This document shows, piece after piece, positions 1 through 7,374 of a stretch of 64,000 nt of DNA. The stretch's first letter is position 1. Each line of letters starts with the position of its first letter. The position numbers were made by a program, and so were the translations under genes. The notes under the pieces are model-generated. The model ran no database searches. It was not told the DNA's origin and was given only the letters and a program-made list of their open reading frames with translations. The DNA is from Bacteroidota bacterium (GTDB taxonomy: Bacteria > Bacteroidota > Bacteroidia > Chitinophagales > Chitinophagaceae), in the NCBI GenBank assembly GCA_013286305.1, contig JABDFW010000002.1, positions 1 to 64,000 of the forward strand, given 5' to 3'.

Positions 1-1388
1 CCATTACCTAATTCCTGGCCTGCAGAACCTGCATAGTTACCTTTGATATCAAACACAGGGATGATAGGCTGTTCCCTGTAGGTTTCTGCCAACAATCCTT
101 CGTTCACATTACCAACGCCGTTGGCGCCATTTTGATAGCCAAGAATGGTTGGGTTATCTTTATAGAACAGGTAAGCGTTTTCACCGATGCGTATATGATC
201 CTTTACAGCAAAAGTGGTGTTGATCCTTGCAGAATACCTTTTTAAATAAGTATTAAGCAGCGTACCTTGCTGGTCAAAATAACCGAGCGAGAAAAGGTAA
301 GTTGATTTATCACTGCCGCCGCTACCCTGTATGTTATGGCTTTGTATGGGAGCATTATTGAACACTGAATGAAACCAGTCTGTTCCTGTTTTATTAGCCC
401 TGGTTATTTGATAAATAGCGCCCTTGCTGTAATCAATATTATACAAAGCAGGGTTTACCGAAGCATCACCGTCTTTAGCGCCTGTTGGCAAAATATAATC
501 CGGTATTACTGGAGTAGGCCCGTTACCATAGTTGGGAGAAGAAGGGTTGCCGTTTGTTAACTGGTTTGAGTTGATATCTGACTGCCAGTAAGCCTGTGCC
601 ATTTCTGTAGTGTTTAGTATATGCCAAACATTACCGGGCAATGCCTGCTGTGTACCATAATAACCATCATAAGTGATGGTGGTTTTACCTGCGCGGCCTC
701 TTTTGGTTGTAATGATGATAACGCCGTTTGAGCCGCGTGCACCATAAATGGCCATTACACCGGCATCTTTTAATACCTGTACACTCTCAATATCATTGAT
801 ATTAAGATCGTGCATGCTGCCCGGAACACCATCAATAATTACCAGCGGGTCAACTCCGCCAAACGATGTTATACCACGAATAAAAACGTTGCTGTTAGCA
901 CCGGGAGCGCCCGAAGTGATAACGTTAACGCCGGCTGCCTGGCCTTGTAACATTTGTTCGGGACTGCCTGACGGTATAGCTTTCATGTCTTTAACATTCA
1001 CTACATCCACCGAACCAATAATATCCTTTTTCTTTTGCGCAGTATAGCCGGTAACCACTATTTCATCCAGGCTGGATGTGGTTTCTACCAATACTATACT
1101 TAATGAACCTGATCCGATTGATACATCCTGGTCGGCAAAGCCAACAGAGGAGATCGTTAAAACAGTTTTGCCTCCCGGAACAGTAATAGCAAATGTACCG
1201 GCTGCATCAGTAGCAGTGGCAATGTTTGTTCCTTTAACAGTTACAGAAGCAAAACTTACAGGCTGGCTTGTTTTTGCAGCAGTAACAGTACCTGTTACTT
1301 TTCTTTGCGCAAACAATGAGCCTGATACTAACAAAAAGAGAAGTACTGTACATACTCGTACAGACAAGCGATCGCATTTTTGTCTCAT
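1..1388 (-). CDS. SusC/RagA-family TonB-linked outer membrane protein (3' part outside window)
   Basis: This is the N-terminal 462 residues of a SusC-type TonB-dependent transporter; the rest lies beyond the left edge. The ATG at 1388 is followed by a hydrophobic signal peptide of about 28 residues ending in FAQ. A carboxypeptidase-regulatory-like domain (about 30-110) and a TonB plug (about 115-230) follow. The plug ends with YGARGSNGVIIITTKRG near residues 214-230, the hallmark of SusC/RagA proteins. Family members import glycans or peptides across the outer membrane with a SusD lipoprotein, which would be expected just left of the window. A good promoter lies about 100 bp upstream (1490-1517). 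The substrate cannot be read from this part. Confidence 0.93.
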   Translation of the reverse strand, partial: MRQKCDRLSVRVCTVLLFLLVSGSLFAQRKVTGTVTAAKTSQPVSFASVTVKGTNIATATDAAGTFAITVPGGKTVLTISSVGFADQDVSIGSGSLSIVLVETTSSLDEIVVTGYTAQKKKDIIGSVDVVNVKDMKAIPSGSPEQMLQGQAAGVNVITSGAPGANSNVFIRGITSFGGVDPLVIIDGVPGSMHDLNINDIESVQVLKDAGVMAIYGARGSNGVIIITTKRGRAGKTTITYDGYYGTQQALPGNVWHILNTTEMAQAYWQSDINSNQLTNGNPSSPNYGNGPTPVIPDYILPTGAKDGDASVNPALYNIDYSKGAIYQITRANKTGTDWFHSVFNNAPIQSHNIQGSGGSDKSTYLFSLGYFDQQGTLLNTYLKRYSARINTTFAVKDHIRIGENAYLFYKDNPTILGYQNGANGVGNVNEGLLAETYREQPIIPVFDIKGNYAGSAGQELGN

Positions 1389-1489
1389 AAGCGGGCGAGT
1401 TTGGTTGTTTGATAATTTGGGACGCGATAAAATTAACTATTTGTTATCTAATTCATCAAAAAAAAATTGAGATTTTTTTTTGAGTGTGT

Positions 1490-1517
1490 CAAAAATACAC
1501 TATTGATATGTGTACAA
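1490..1517 (-). promoter_or_regulatory. Promoter of the SusC-like gene with overlapping palindrome
   Basis: Read on the minus strand, TATTTTTG (plus 1490-1497) matches the Bacteroidota -7 box TAnnTTTG exactly. A TTG (plus 1515-1517) lies 17 nt upstream as the -33 element. The predicted transcript starts near 1483 and has a leader of about 95 nt. The inverted repeat GTGTA-CAAAT-TACAC (1510-1524) overlaps the -33 element and could be an operator. The operator role is inference. Confidence 0.6.
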
Positions 1518-1544
1518 ATTACACTATAAAATTATGCAAATACT

Positions 1545-2465
1545 TCACAGTTCCTGCGTGGCCTTTTGCAATAAAAAATCAATAGAGCCCTTATCAAATA
1601 TGGGTTCCCAATAAATGGAGGTATCTTTTTTAAACCAGGTAATTTGTCTTTTCGCGTAATGGCGGGTGTTTAGTTTTAGCTGGCTGATGGCTTTCTCCAA
1701 AGAACATTTTCCATCAAAAAAATTAAATAATTCTTTATATCCAACTGTTTGCAGGGCATTAAGTTGCCGGATGGGCATTAGCGCCTCTACTTCTGCAGCC
1801 AACCCTTTGCCAATCATATCATCAACACGTTTATTAATGTTATGATACAATTGTTCCCTTGAAAGATCAATTCCTATCTTAATTATTTTGAAAGCCCTTT
1901 GCACCGGTTTTTTTTTCCGGAATGACAGTATAGATTCACCGGTGCCTAATTTAATTTCAAGGGCGCGTATAAGCCGGTGAGGGTTTTGCTGTTCGCCTGC
2001 TTTCCAAAATTCAGGGTCATTATTCATTACTTCCTGTTGCAGCCATAACAAGCCATTTGTTTGATATTGAGCTGTTATGTAGTCTCTTATTTTATCATTT
2101 ACCGGCGGTATTTCATCCAATCCATCACAGAATGCTTTTATATACAACCCTGTTCCACCAACCATTACAGCATATTGGTTGCTTTTAAAAATTTCATCAA
2201 CTGCATTTAAAGCGTATTGTTCAAATACCTGTGCATTTACCGTATCGTAAACAGAATGTGAATTAATAAAGTGGTGTTTAACAAGCTGCAATTCTTCCTC
2301 TGACGGTTTTGCTACGCCAATATTAAGTTCCCTGAAACATTGCCGTGAATCTGCAGAAATGATCTCGGTATTAAGATATTGAGCCAACGCCAACGATAAA
2401 GGAGTTTTGCCAGATGCAGTTGGCCCAACGATTATGATAACAGTGCTTCCCTCTCTCAAGTTCAT
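1545..2465 (-). CDS. miaA: tRNA dimethylallyltransferase MiaA
   Basis: MiaA transfers a dimethylallyl group from DMAPP to the N6 of A37 in tRNAs that read UNN codons. The 306-residue length is normal for the family. The P-loop GPTASGKT is at residues 14-21. It is followed by the family signature ISADSRQ, the region GGTGLYIKAF, and a C-terminal RHYAKRQITWFKK segment typical of MiaA. The start at 2465 places the P-loop at the usual distance from the N-terminus. It sits between SusC and the response regulator on the same strand, but gaps of 156 and 319 bp argue against one tight operon. Confidence 0.97.
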   Translation of the reverse strand: MNLREGSTVIIIVGPTASGKTPLSLALAQYLNTEIISADSRQCFRELNIGVAKPSEEELQLVKHHFINSHSVYDTVNAQVFEQYALNAVDEIFKSNQYAVMVGGTGLYIKAFCDGLDEIPPVNDKIRDYITAQYQTNGLLWLQQEVMNNDPEFWKAGEQQNPHRLIRALEIKLGTGESILSFRKKKPVQRAFKIIKIGIDLSREQLYHNINKRVDDMIGKGLAAEVEALMPIRQLNALQTVGYKELFNFFDGKCSLEKAISQLKLNTRHYAKRQITWFKKDTSIYWEPIFDKGSIDFLLQKATQEL

Positions 2466-2784
2466 AGTTCATGGTTAATAGTTCATAGTAAAGACAAGCC
2501 CATGATCGCACTTTTTAACTCTTCACTTTTAACTTTAAACTTTTTCCGTTCATATGTCAACTTTTATCTCAGCAGATTGCCACAAAAATCCCCACAAACA
2601 AACCCACGCCGGTTTTTTCGCAATGACGATGTCTGTTCTTCCTGTTATCTCTTAGTCCGAAAGTCGGGAAGTTCGGAAGTCCGGAAGTAAAAGACCGAGC
2701 TATTTGCGTCCCTAAATGACTATTGACTAATGACTCAATGACCTACTCTTCTGTAATCTAACATCTGTTAACTTTCCTGTCATC
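2466..2784. other. Intergenic stretch with short degenerate repeats, no gene seen
   Basis: No convincing coding sequence is present. The stretch contains three clusters of short near-repeats. The first is ATAGTTCATGG-type words (2464-2488). The second is AAGTCCGGAAGT-type words (about 2653-2688). The third is TGACTATTGAC-type words (about 2717-2745). A short plus-strand open frame (2502-2690) has no family signature and runs through these repeats. The ATAGTTCATGG words recur at 15939-16022. Confidence 0.5.
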
Positions 2785-3945
2785 TTATTTCGGCAACACA
2801 TAATTTGTTACATCTTCCAGGCTTATTATTTTAGCCGAAAGTATAACAAGCCTTTCAACTACATTTCTTAATTCGCGTATATTGCCCGTCCAGTTATGTT
2901 TCTGCAATGCATCCAGCGCTTTTTTGTCTATTGCCTTTCTTGTTTGCCCGTATTCTTCAGCAATGTCATTTAAGAATTTATCAACCAGCAGGGTTATATC
3001 CTCCCTTCTTTCGTTCAGTGACGGTACATGGATCAAAATAACACTTATACGATGATAGAGATCTAACCTGAAATTCTTTTCTTCCACTTCTTTTAGCAGG
3101 TTTTTATTTGTGGCTGCTACAACCCTTACATCTACATTTATTTCTTTATCACCGCCCACTCTTGTAATTCTGCCTTCCTGCAAAGCACGCAATACTTTTG
3201 CCTGGGCGCTTAAACTCATATCCCCAATTTCATCAAGGAATAAAGTGCCGCCATTGGCCTGCTCAAATTTACCAATGCGTTGCTTAACTGCTGAAGTAAA
3301 AGAACCTTTTTCGTGGCCAAACAATTCGCTTTCTATTAATTCACTTGGTATGGCAGCGCAGTTTACTTCAACTATAGAGCTTTCTGCCCTTGCACTTTTC
3401 TCGTGTATCCATCTCGCTACTAACTCCTTACCTACTCCATTTTCTCCTGTAATTAATACACGTGCATCAGTGGGTGCAACTTTTTCAATTGTTTCCTTTA
3501 TGCGTTTTATGGCATCACTTTCACCTGTCATTTCTTCTACACGCTTAACCTTGCGTTTTAAAGTACGCGTTTCTTTATTAAGCGAATTTTTATCAAGTGC
3601 ATTACGTATGGTTATCAGTAACCGGTTAAGGTCCGGTGGTTTTGCCACATAATCGTATGCACCCTTTTTAACTGCATCAACGGCTGTTTCAATAGTGCCA
3701 TGGCCGCTGATCATGATGATAGGTATATCAGCATTTTTTTCCGTTGCTCTTGTTAAAAATTCCAGCCCGTCCATTTTGGGCATTTTAATATCGCACAAAA
3801 CAACATCGTAATTTTTTTCGTTAAAGCATTTCCAGCCTTCTTCGCCGTCGGCGGCTTCGTCTATTTTAAACCCTTCATAAGACAGTATTTCGCCGAGCGT
3901 TTTTCTTATGGCCTTTTCGTCATCAATTATCAGGATGTTTGGCAT
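2785..3945 (-). CDS. Sigma-54-type response regulator (REC-AAA+), no Fis domain
   Basis: This 386-residue protein has a receiver domain at residues 1-115, with acidic pocket D8/D9, phosphoacceptor D52 and conserved K102. A sigma-54 interaction AAA+ domain follows at about 140-375. Walker A is GENGVGKE at 167-174 and Walker B is LFLDEIGD. The loop that contacts sigma-54, normally GAFTGA, reads GSFTSA at 214-219. The protein stops soon after the TGNIRELRNVVERL segment (VTNYVLPK), so the usual C-terminal Fis helix-turn-helix is missing. It may therefore activate without its own DNA-binding domain or act through protein contacts. No cognate kinase is adjacent. Confidence 0.93.
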   Translation of the reverse strand: MPNILIIDDEKAIRKTLGEILSYEGFKIDEAADGEEGWKCFNEKNYDVVLCDIKMPKMDGLEFLTRATEKNADIPIIMISGHGTIETAVDAVKKGAYDYVAKPPDLNRLLITIRNALDKNSLNKETRTLKRKVKRVEEMTGESDAIKRIKETIEKVAPTDARVLITGENGVGKELVARWIHEKSARAESSIVEVNCAAIPSELIESELFGHEKGSFTSAVKQRIGKFEQANGGTLFLDEIGDMSLSAQAKVLRALQEGRITRVGGDKEINVDVRVVAATNKNLLKEVEEKNFRLDLYHRISVILIHVPSLNERREDITLLVDKFLNDIAEEYGQTRKAIDKKALDALQKHNWTGNIRELRNVVERLVILSAKIISLEDVTNYVLPK

Positions 3946-4027
3946 AGTTCTATTTTAAAAATGCGAATATAGCAAAATGCTCCCATCCTAAAGGGGTGCA
4001 AAAAGAAGAAGATGATATAAGAAATAT

Positions 4028-6100
4028 TTAAAAAGTTAATCTTGCACCAATAAAGAAATTTCTTTTAGGGGCCGGGTTAAAATACCGTTTACCCGCTGCG
4101 TTAATATCATTTCCCAGGCTATATACCTCGTTAAGCAAATTGTCTATTCCAAAATAGGTGTTTAGCTTACAGGTATGTATTTTAAAATATTTGCCAACTT
4201 TAACCTGTAATAAATAATATCGCTTTGCAAAAGCGCTGTTTGCGTCATCAAGCGGTATGGATGATGTAGCATTAAATATAATACTGCCGTAAAATGCATT
4301 TTTAGTGTTAATGTCAACCCCGCTTACATTTATATAAGTGGGCACCCCTGTTAATTTGTTGCCTGAATAATTATTGGTTCCTACCGTATAATTTGTAAAC
4401 CGGTACGGCTGGTAACTAAAGCTATTCCAAATATCTAAAGAAGCCACTGTGTACATATTGTTATGGATAAGATGTGCTTTAAACCAAATTTCTGCACCGT
4501 TTTGTTTTGTACTGCCTGCATTTACAAAATATTGCACACCTGCACTATCTGTGCGGCTTACAATAGCTTGTTTTAATGCAAAATAATATACAGACGCATT
4601 AAACTCAAGGTCACTCTTTAACAAGGCGCCCTTTATGCCAGCTTCATAGTTCCAGCCATATTCAGGTTGAAGAAATGGATAATAAGTGCCGTTTGTTGGA
4701 CGGATCTCGGCCAGCGTAGGGGTAGAAAATCCTTCGGATGCGGAGGCATAGATTGAGACACTATTTGTTAGCTGGTATAAAGCGCTGATACGTGGCGTAA
4801 TAAGCGGCCCCGCTGAGCGGGTTTGAGGATATTTTGAAATAAGGTCAGTCAACCTGTTAAACCAATAATAGGTTGCATTATTACTGCCCCCCACTTGAAA
4901 CAGCCATCGGCGCCCGGCATTTATACTTACCTGCGCAAAAATAAAATACTGCGTTAATTGTGTAAGGTCTTTATATTGCACAGTATCCTGTACACCAGCC
5001 CTGTTGCCATAATCGTTAATGTGTGCAACATTATATCCTATTTCTACGCCGCCCGTTGCATGCAAAATAAAATCGTTTTTTTTGTACTTATACCCAAAGC
5101 TTGTACGGGCGTTATAATTCCATTCACTTCTATGCTCATAGCTGGTAAAAGTAGGATTTGTAAAACCGGTGTGATCAATTACAAATGAAGTTATGTTAGT
5201 AAAATTTTTGCCAATGTTTGATGTTAATGTTGCAGCAATAAAACCTGTTTTATTTGTTACTGCGGCATGTTGTGTTTGCGCACCGGGTATGCTTCCCGAT
5301 GCCAGCCTTGCCTGCGTTGGGTCCGCATCCATTTGTGCCTGTGTTAAGCCGCCTGGCGTTTGGTAATAAAGATCGGTATAAAAGGCAATAAAAGATAATG
5401 ATTGACTGGCATTGATATTAAACCTGCCGTTCCATTTTATTACATCCTTATGCATGGCTGTTTGCTTTCTGAAACCATCGCTTTGCATGTATGATTGCTG
5501 CAGGCTTGATGAAAAGGTTTTTTCCTGTGTTTGCCACCCGGCCTGCTCATTAAACATGCCATACGACCCGCCATTTAATGAAGCATCAAACCTGTTTTTT
5601 TTGTCACCAATGTTGTTGAGGGAGCTAAGCAAAACAACGCCGCCGGTATTTGCACCGTAAATGCTGCTTGACGGCCCCTTAATAATTTCGGCAGACTGTA
5701 ACTGGTTGGGATCAATAAGATTAAGGTAGGTATTACCTGTTGCATCAGTAAAGGGCACACCATCGAGATATATTTTTACATCCCTTACCCCGAAAGGCGA
5801 TCGCAGCAAACTACCCCTGACTGATAACCGGTAACTTCCCGGCGAACGTTCTTCCATTCTTACCCCTGCTACAGTGTTCATAGCTGATAGCATAGAATTG
5901 ACATCAAAACGCTGAAGATCTTTTTTATTTAGAATAGAAACAGTTGCAGCAACATCTTTCCATTTTGTTTTTGTTTCAAAAGCATTAACGGTAACATTTT
6001 GCAGAGAGGCACTGTCTGCAATAACAGTACTATCTGCTTTTTGAGCAAATGCCTGTTTTATGATAAACAGCCAAATAAGCAGCAGTATTATTTTTTTCAT
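4028..6100 (-). CDS. TonB-dependent outer membrane receptor
   Basis: This 690-residue receptor has a signal peptide (residues 1-19, ending QAFA|Q). A TonB-box-like segment follows, then a plug domain at about 35-160 including VRGSLLRSPFGVRD and IIKGPSSSIYGANTGGVV, then a beta-barrel ending in the aromatic strand FFIGARLTF. Such receptors import siderophores, cobalamin, metals or oligosaccharides using TonB energy. There is no carboxypeptidase-regulatory-like domain, unlike the two other full-length receptors in the window. It follows pdhB on the same strand, separated by a terminator-like hairpin, so it is probably transcribed separately. The substrate is not predictable here. Confidence 0.93.
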   Translation of the reverse strand: MKKIILLLIWLFIIKQAFAQKADSTVIADSASLQNVTVNAFETKTKWKDVAATVSILNKKDLQRFDVNSMLSAMNTVAGVRMEERSPGSYRLSVRGSLLRSPFGVRDVKIYLDGVPFTDATGNTYLNLIDPNQLQSAEIIKGPSSSIYGANTGGVVLLSSLNNIGDKKNRFDASLNGGSYGMFNEQAGWQTQEKTFSSSLQQSYMQSDGFRKQTAMHKDVIKWNGRFNINASQSLSFIAFYTDLYYQTPGGLTQAQMDADPTQARLASGSIPGAQTQHAAVTNKTGFIAATLTSNIGKNFTNITSFVIDHTGFTNPTFTSYEHRSEWNYNARTSFGYKYKKNDFILHATGGVEIGYNVAHINDYGNRAGVQDTVQYKDLTQLTQYFIFAQVSINAGRRWLFQVGGSNNATYYWFNRLTDLISKYPQTRSAGPLITPRISALYQLTNSVSIYASASEGFSTPTLAEIRPTNGTYYPFLQPEYGWNYEAGIKGALLKSDLEFNASVYYFALKQAIVSRTDSAGVQYFVNAGSTKQNGAEIWFKAHLIHNNMYTVASLDIWNSFSYQPYRFTNYTVGTNNYSGNKLTGVPTYINVSGVDINTKNAFYGSIIFNATSSIPLDDANSAFAKRYYLLQVKVGKYFKIHTCKLNTYFGIDNLLNEVYSLGNDINAAGKRYFNPAPKRNFFIGARLTF

Positions 6101-6115
6101 CCGTTAAAATTAAAA

Positions 6116-6146
6116 ATCCCGGAGCATTATATATTGCATCCGGGAT
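6116..6146 (-). terminator. Rho-independent terminator after pdhB
   Basis: ATCCCGGA (6116-6123) pairs with TCCGGGAT (6139-6146). Extra pairing inside the loop is possible with one bulge. On the minus strand the hairpin is followed by a T-rich run (complement of 6101-6115). It lies between the pdhB stop (6183) and the next start (6100). Confidence 0.6.
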
Positions 6147-6182
6147 GAAATTATTTATTAAGAGCAGATAACACTCTTCAAT

Positions 6183-7169
6183 CTACTTTTTAATATACAT
6201 CACTTCCTTAACTATCTTAATTGTACGGGCAATATCGGGTATGGCAAGCGCAGCAAGATTTGGCGCGTAATGCATAGGGGCATCGGCGCTGGTAATGCGT
6301 CGAACAGGTGCATCAAGATAATCAAATCCCTCTTTTTGAATGCGAAAAGCAAGCTCTGAAGATACTGAACACATGGGCCATTGTTCTTCCACAATTACCA
6401 GGCGGTTGGTTTTTTTTACACTTTCTAAAACCGTATGCCAGTCAAGCGGACGAATGCTTCTAAGATCAATTACTTCGGCGCTTATGTTCTCCTTTTCCAG
6501 TTCGGCAGCAGCACCCAAAGCAACTTTCATCATTTTATTATAAGACACAATGGTTACATCTTTGCCTTCTTTTTTTACATCAGCTTTACCAATTGGTATA
6601 TAATATTCTTCTTCGGGCACCTCGCTTTTATCGCCGTACATTACCTCGCTTTCCATAAATATAACGGGATCTTCTTCGTAACGTATGGCCTGCTTAAGCA
6701 AGCCCTTTGCATCGTAACCGTTTGAAGGAGAAACCACTTTAATACCGGGTATGTTAGCAAAATAGCTTTCAAATGCGGTAGAGTGCTGTGCGCCAAGCTG
6801 GCCTGCACTTCCGTTAGGCCCGCGTAAGACAATAGGGCAACCAAGCTGGCCGCCGCTCATGGCAAGCATTTTACTGGCAGTATTTAATATTTGGTCGAGA
6901 GCCAAAACTGCAAAATTCCACGTCATGTATTCTACTACCGGGCGAAGGCCATGTTGTGCAGCACCAACAGCCACACCTGTAAAGCCAAGTTCAGAAATGG
7001 GCGTATCAATAACACGTTTTGGACCAAATTCGGCAAGCATACCCTGTGTTACCTTATAAGCGCCATTATATTCAGCCACCTCCTCTCCCATTACAAAAAC
7101 CCTGTCATCCCTCCTCATTTCCTCATTCATAGCCTCACGCAGCGCTTCACGAAAAGCAATTTGTCGCAT
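6183..7169 (-). CDS. pdhB: Pyruvate dehydrogenase E1 component, beta subunit
   Basis: This 328-residue subunit, with E1-alpha, decarboxylates pyruvate using thiamine diphosphate and reductively acetylates the lipoyl arm of E2. Recognisable segments are MGEEVAEYNGAYKVTQG, TPISELGFTGVAVGAA, PIVLRGPNGSAGQLGAQHS and the C-terminal transketolase fold with VIVEEQWP. The reading frame is open up to 7394, but I place the start at 7169 (MRQIAFREAL). That is where family homology begins, the length is standard, and a -7/-33 promoter pair lies just upstream at 7203-7228. The alpha subunit is not adjacent. The related branched-chain E1-beta is the main alternative. Confidence 0.93.
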   Translation of the reverse strand: MRQIAFREALREAMNEEMRRDDRVFVMGEEVAEYNGAYKVTQGMLAEFGPKRVIDTPISELGFTGVAVGAAQHGLRPVVEYMTWNFAVLALDQILNTASKMLAMSGGQLGCPIVLRGPNGSAGQLGAQHSTAFESYFANIPGIKVVSPSNGYDAKGLLKQAIRYEEDPVIFMESEVMYGDKSEVPEEEYYIPIGKADVKKEGKDVTIVSYNKMMKVALGAAAELEKENISAEVIDLRSIRPLDWHTVLESVKKTNRLVIVEEQWPMCSVSSELAFRIQKEGFDYLDAPVRRITSADAPMHYAPNLAALAIPDIARTIKIVKEVMYIKK

Positions 7170-7202
7170 ATTTATGTAGTGTTTAGCCTTTAAAAAGCAC
7201 CG

Positions 7203-7228
7203 CAAAAATATAGGATTATGCTTTACAA
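7203..7228 (-). promoter_or_regulatory. Promoter of pdhB
   Basis: On the minus strand, TATTTTTG (plus 7203-7210) is an exact TAnnTTTG -7 box with a TTG (plus 7226-7228) 15 nt upstream. Transcription would start near 7196, about 27 nt before the ATG at 7169. This excludes the longer reading frame starting at 7394. Confidence 0.55.
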
Positions 7229-7315
7229 ATGGTAAATAGTTATTGCAATATTGTGAGGTAAGGCTATTCGGGCTGTTTAAGTGCGATGGCTTTTCTAATG
7301 TTGATTTGCTTAAAT

Positions 7316-7349
7316 AACAAAGCCGGCAAAAAAATTTGCCGGCTTTGTT
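7316..7349 (-). terminator. Strong hairpin terminator after the TonB receptor
   Basis: This is a perfect 15-bp stem (7316-7330 with 7335-7349) around a 4-nt loop, with core GCCGGC flanked by A/T tracts. It lies 26 bp beyond the stop codon of the receptor that ends at 7375, on the same strand. It separates that gene from pdhB. Confidence 0.8.
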
Positions 7350-7374
7350 ACATTCTAATGCGAAATAATGATGA

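Noticed and set aside
3110-3652. 180-codon plus-strand frame
   Set aside because: It lies wholly antisense to the AAA+ region of the response regulator and has no family features.
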